DNA of 7,985 nt from a bacterium (lineage in GTDB: Bacteria; Elusimicrobiota; Elusimicrobia; UBA1565; UBA9628), in assembly GCA_021790955.1 (NCBI GenBank), contig JAJYFI010000060.1:1-7985 (forward strand), in the 5' to 3' direction. Under the pieces are notes generated by a model. That model did no database searches. It was given only the letters and a program-made list of their open reading frames with translations, and had not been told where the DNA came from. Shown here piece after piece: positions 6,303 through 7,985 of the stretch (positions are counted from its first letter, which is position 1; every line of letters starts with the position of its first letter). Made by a program: the position numbers and the translations under genes.

Positions 6303-7241
6303 GTGACGAGACCGAAAGGGCGCCGACTTCCGAAAGCCTCCTTCTGGGCGGCTTCGCTGCTCGCCTTGGTTTCGCCGTCGCGGAGTTGGGCCTGCGCCTG
6401 CGGTTGCGGGGTTTTCGACGTCGGGGTCGGGACCTTGCTGCCCACCAAGCCCGGGGGCATGATCTGGGCGCAAGAGGACTCCATGGATCAAAAGCAGAAC
6501 TGGGATGGAGGATCGCCTGCTCCTTCCGCCGACAACAACGACAAGAAAATCGGGAGCGACTTTCAGACAGCGGGCGTCCAGTATATGTTCAACAGAAAGT
6601 GGGGCTTCATGGCGCAGCAGCCCTACGACTTCCGCAGCTACACGGCCGCGCCGGGGCCCGCCGGCACGGGCCAGTTCAACCACTGGGCCCTGGGCGACAC
6701 CCGCGTCCTAGGGATCTACACGGGGATTTCCTCGACGATGAGCGACGGCCTGATGCTCGGCGCCAAGCTCGCCGACGGCGACTCGACCTATCCGGGCTTC
6801 GATCCCGATACCGAGCTCGGCACCGGGAGCACGGACCTGCTCGCGGGGGGATACCATTTCGGGCGCTTCTCGAAGAAGAGCTACTGGAGCTGGTGGGCGG
6901 ACGCCATGGCCGACATCCCGGTGTTTATTTCGCGCGGCTACCGCCCCGGCTCCGAAATCGACGCGGCGGCCGCGGCCTACTACGAACGCTGGGGGATTGG
7001 AAGGCTCAGGCTTTCGCCGTTCGCCCAGGCGATGGGTTCCTACCGTTGGCGGGACTCCGGTCCCGCCGCCGACGCCCCCGATTCCGGCTACCGCCGCGTG
7101 ATCGCCGCGCCTGGGCTGGAGGCCGACGCGGGGCCGATTCGAGTTTACGGCTACGTCGGCTTCCCCGTCTATCAATTCGTCAACGGCAACCAGCTCGTGG
7201 CGGCGCAGTACTACACCTTCAATGTCATGTACCTCTTTTAG
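6303..7241 (+). CDS. Secreted beta-barrel outer-membrane-type protein with CACGC motif
   Basis: The 312-residue product starts at GTG. No ATG occurs in frame near the 5' end, and this start gives a proper signal peptide: basic MTRPKGRRLPK, hydrophobic FWAASLLALVS, likely cut after Ala30. The mature protein would then begin with CACGCGVFDVG (31-41), three closely spaced Cys. The rest alternates polar and aromatic residues with many Gly/Tyr/Trp, as in transmembrane beta-strands (for example VYGYVGFPVYQF), and ends YYTFNVMYLF. A terminal Phe is typical for outer-membrane insertion by BAM. It is therefore probably an outer-membrane barrel. The Cys cluster could bind metal or form disulfides; I recall similar Cys-rich N termini in uncharacterised barrels but cannot name a function. 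The Cys31 context (SWAC) is a poor lipobox. It diverges from the carbamoyltransferase cassette, and its last 20 bases overlap the next start. Confidence 0.75.
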   Translation: MTRPKGRRLPKASFWAASLLALVSPSRSWACACGCGVFDVGVGTLLPTKPGGMIWAQEDSMDQKQNWDGGSPAPSADNNDKKIGSDFQTAGVQYMFNRKWGFMAQQPYDFRSYTAAPGPAGTGQFNHWALGDTRVLGIYTGISSTMSDGLMLGAKLADGDSTYPGFDPDTELGTGSTDLLAGGYHFGRFSKKSYWSWWADAMADIPVFISRGYRPGSEIDAAAAAYYERWGIGRLRLSPFAQAMGSYRWRDSGPAADAPDSGYRRVIAAPGLEADAGPIRVYGYVGFPVYQFVNGNQLVAAQYYTFNVMYLF

Positions 7242-7686
7242 GCGCTTATCGCGTCTCATCCTGGCGGCGTCGGCGGCGTTCGCCGCCGGCTGCGCGGGGC
7301 TGGGCTTTTCGGGGGGGGGAGCGGTGGGGCGCGCTGGGGTCCTGGAGTCTCTCAAGGCTGCCTGCGATTCGGATCTGGAGCGAACCTTCCTGGACTGGTT
7401 GAACGAGCGCAGCCTGCGGCTTCCTGGCCGCGCCCAGGTCTACGTGGAGACCGCTCGAGCTCGCCCGGACTTTGTCTACGATCTGCCGACTGGTCCAGTT
7501 GCGCTATTCGTCGACGGCCCCAGGCATCAAGGGCCCTCGCAGGCGGAGAAGGACATAGATGCCAGCCGGCGCCTCCAGGATGGCGGCTGGGATGTGGTGC
7601 GGGTGGGGTATGACCAGGGAGAGTGGCAGGCTGCGAGCGGTCGACGCCCCGCGGTCTTTGGAGTCACCTCCGGGCGAGAGGGATGA
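7222..7686 (+). CDS. Chimeric ORF: lipoprotein-type signal peptide joined to a helicase C-terminal nuclease-like tail
   Basis: The 154-residue frame starts at ATG 7222 inside the barrel gene. Residues 1-24 look like a lipoprotein signal: FRRLSR, hydrophobic LILAASAAFAAGC with possible lipid Cys24 (the -3 residue is Ala, so the lipobox is weak). After the G9 tract (Ser30-Gly32) the sequence changes character. From about residue 41, LESLKAACDSDLERTFLDWL, RPDFVYD (81-87), LFVDGPRH (95-102) and WDVVRVGY (123-130) match, from memory, the PD-(D/E)XK/Vsr-like tail at the extreme C terminus of large DUF1998-type DEAD/DEAH helicases found in DISARM and related defence loci. The helicase body is missing. 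Its stop overlaps the next ATG (ATGA), the usual helicase-to-DrmD coupling. It is thus probably a 5'-deleted helicase gene whose remnant was fused by chance to a lipoprotein start, or an assembly join. An exported nuclease is unlikely. The frame is certain; function doubtful. Confidence 0.65.
   Translation: MSCTSFRRLSRLILAASAAFAAGCAGLGFSGGGAVGRAGVLESLKAACDSDLERTFLDWLNERSLRLPGRAQVYVETARARPDFVYDLPTGPVALFVDGPRHQGPSQAEKDIDASRRLQDGGWDVVRVGYDQGEWQAASGRRPAVFGVTSGREG
7311..7345. other. Putative recombination or assembly junction with G9 tract
   Basis: Nine G at 7311-7319 lie where a lipoprotein-type signal sequence gives way to defence-helicase tail homology, with the join placed between about residues 30 and 42 of the frame. 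No inverted repeats, target-site duplication or tRNA-like attachment sequence were recognised around it. Confidence 0.55.
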
Positions 7687-7985
7687 GCTTCTTCGCTCCC
7701 GGCAGCCTGGTGAGCGCGCGGGGAAGGGAGTGGGTCGTACTGCCGGACAGCGACGACGAACTCTTGGTCCTGCGGCCTCTGGGAGGCACAGACGACGATA
7801 TGGCTGCGGTGCTTCCGGCGCTCGAGAACGTTACGCCGGCGCAGTTTCCACTTCCCGGACGAGAAGATCTCGGCGATGCGACCAGCGGTCGTTTGCTTCG
7901 GACCGCGCTCCAGGTGGGCTTTCGGTCCTCGGCCGGGCCCTTCCGATCGCTGGCAAAGCTGGCCGTGGAGCCTCGGGCGTATCAG
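7683..7985 (+). CDS. drmD: DISARM DrmD-type SNF2-like helicase, N-terminal 101 residues (3' end outside window)
   Basis: The gene runs off the right edge; 101 codons are present. I translated MSFFAPGSLVSARGREWVVL, then LLVLRPLGGTDDDM (27-40), LPALENVTPAQF (44-55), SGRLLRTALQVGFRSSAGPFRS (68-89, split here by memory of the family) and LAVEPRAYQ (93-101). These match, from memory, the N terminus of DrmD proteins, where RPYQ leads straight into the SNF2 helicase core with its Walker motif. DrmD marks class 1 DISARM, a restriction-modification-like anti-phage system with a DNA methylase and other helicase genes; close homologues also occur in DISARM-like loci. The ATG overlaps the preceding TGA. 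The ATP-binding motifs, methylase and other genes would lie to the right and cannot be seen, so a complete system is not shown. Confidence 0.78.
   Translation, partial: MSFFAPGSLVSARGREWVVLPDSDDELLVLRPLGGTDDDMAAVLPALENVTPAQFPLPGREDLGDATSGRLLRTALQVGFRSSAGPFRSLAKLAVEPRAYQ

Noticed and set aside
7252..7320. Mobile element end or tRNA attachment site at the defence-island edge
   Set aside because: No terminal inverted repeat, transposase remnant, target duplication or tRNA-like sequence could be recognised by eye.
6386..7402. Alternative plus-strand frame (338 codons) across the barrel gene
   Set aside because: Arg/Gly-rich product without signal peptide or barrel pattern; it overlaps two better supported frames.

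Overview
The window is GC-rich, almost fully coding bacterial DNA from a Gram-negative (diderm) organism. An apparent outer-membrane beta-barrel and a lipoprotein-type signal support this. No rRNA, tRNA, CRISPR array or complete insertion sequence is visible, and no gene-free stretch exceeds about 35 bases. The lineage cannot be fixed from sequence alone. Membrane Ser/Thr kinases joined to TPR repeats, beside a carbamoyltransferase/SxtJ/DUF5989 set, would fit a little-cultivated phylum such as Elusimicrobiota or a relative. That is a weak inference.

Region 1 (1-4081, + strand) is a tightly coupled signalling operon. It holds the 3' part of a sensor histidine kinase, a DUF2332-like protein of unknown activity, and a 778-residue protein. 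The last has a signal peptide, a probably extracytoplasmic TPR region, one membrane span and a complete C-terminal Ser/Thr kinase. Both junctions are start/stop overlaps (ATGA and TGATG), so the three are probably made together. The operon combines His and Ser/Thr phosphorylation.

Region 2 (4087-6269, - strand) converges on region 1 with a 5-base gap. It is a carbamoyltransferase cassette: a 58-residue DUF5989-type membrane protein, a short SxtJ-like membrane protein apparently starting at TTG, and a full-length NodU/CmcH/TobZ-family carbamoyltransferase. The three abut or overlap. The two small genes are easily missed, and the family's known neighbourhood supports them.

Region 3 (6270-7241) begins with a 33-base AT-rich divergent promoter region carrying a tandem TATCCCC repeat. 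A secreted beta-barrel protein with a CACGC motif at its mature N terminus follows.

Region 4 (about 7222-7985, + strand) looks like the edge of a defence island. A lipoprotein-type signal peptide runs in frame, through a G9 tract, into the C-terminal PD-(D/E)XK-like tail usually found at the end of large DUF1998-type helicases. The helicase body is absent. The next gene overlaps it by ATGA and is the N terminus of a DISARM DrmD-type SNF2 helicase, cut by the window edge. The junction near 7311-7345 is the most notable point: either a real recombination or deletion scar, or an assembly join.
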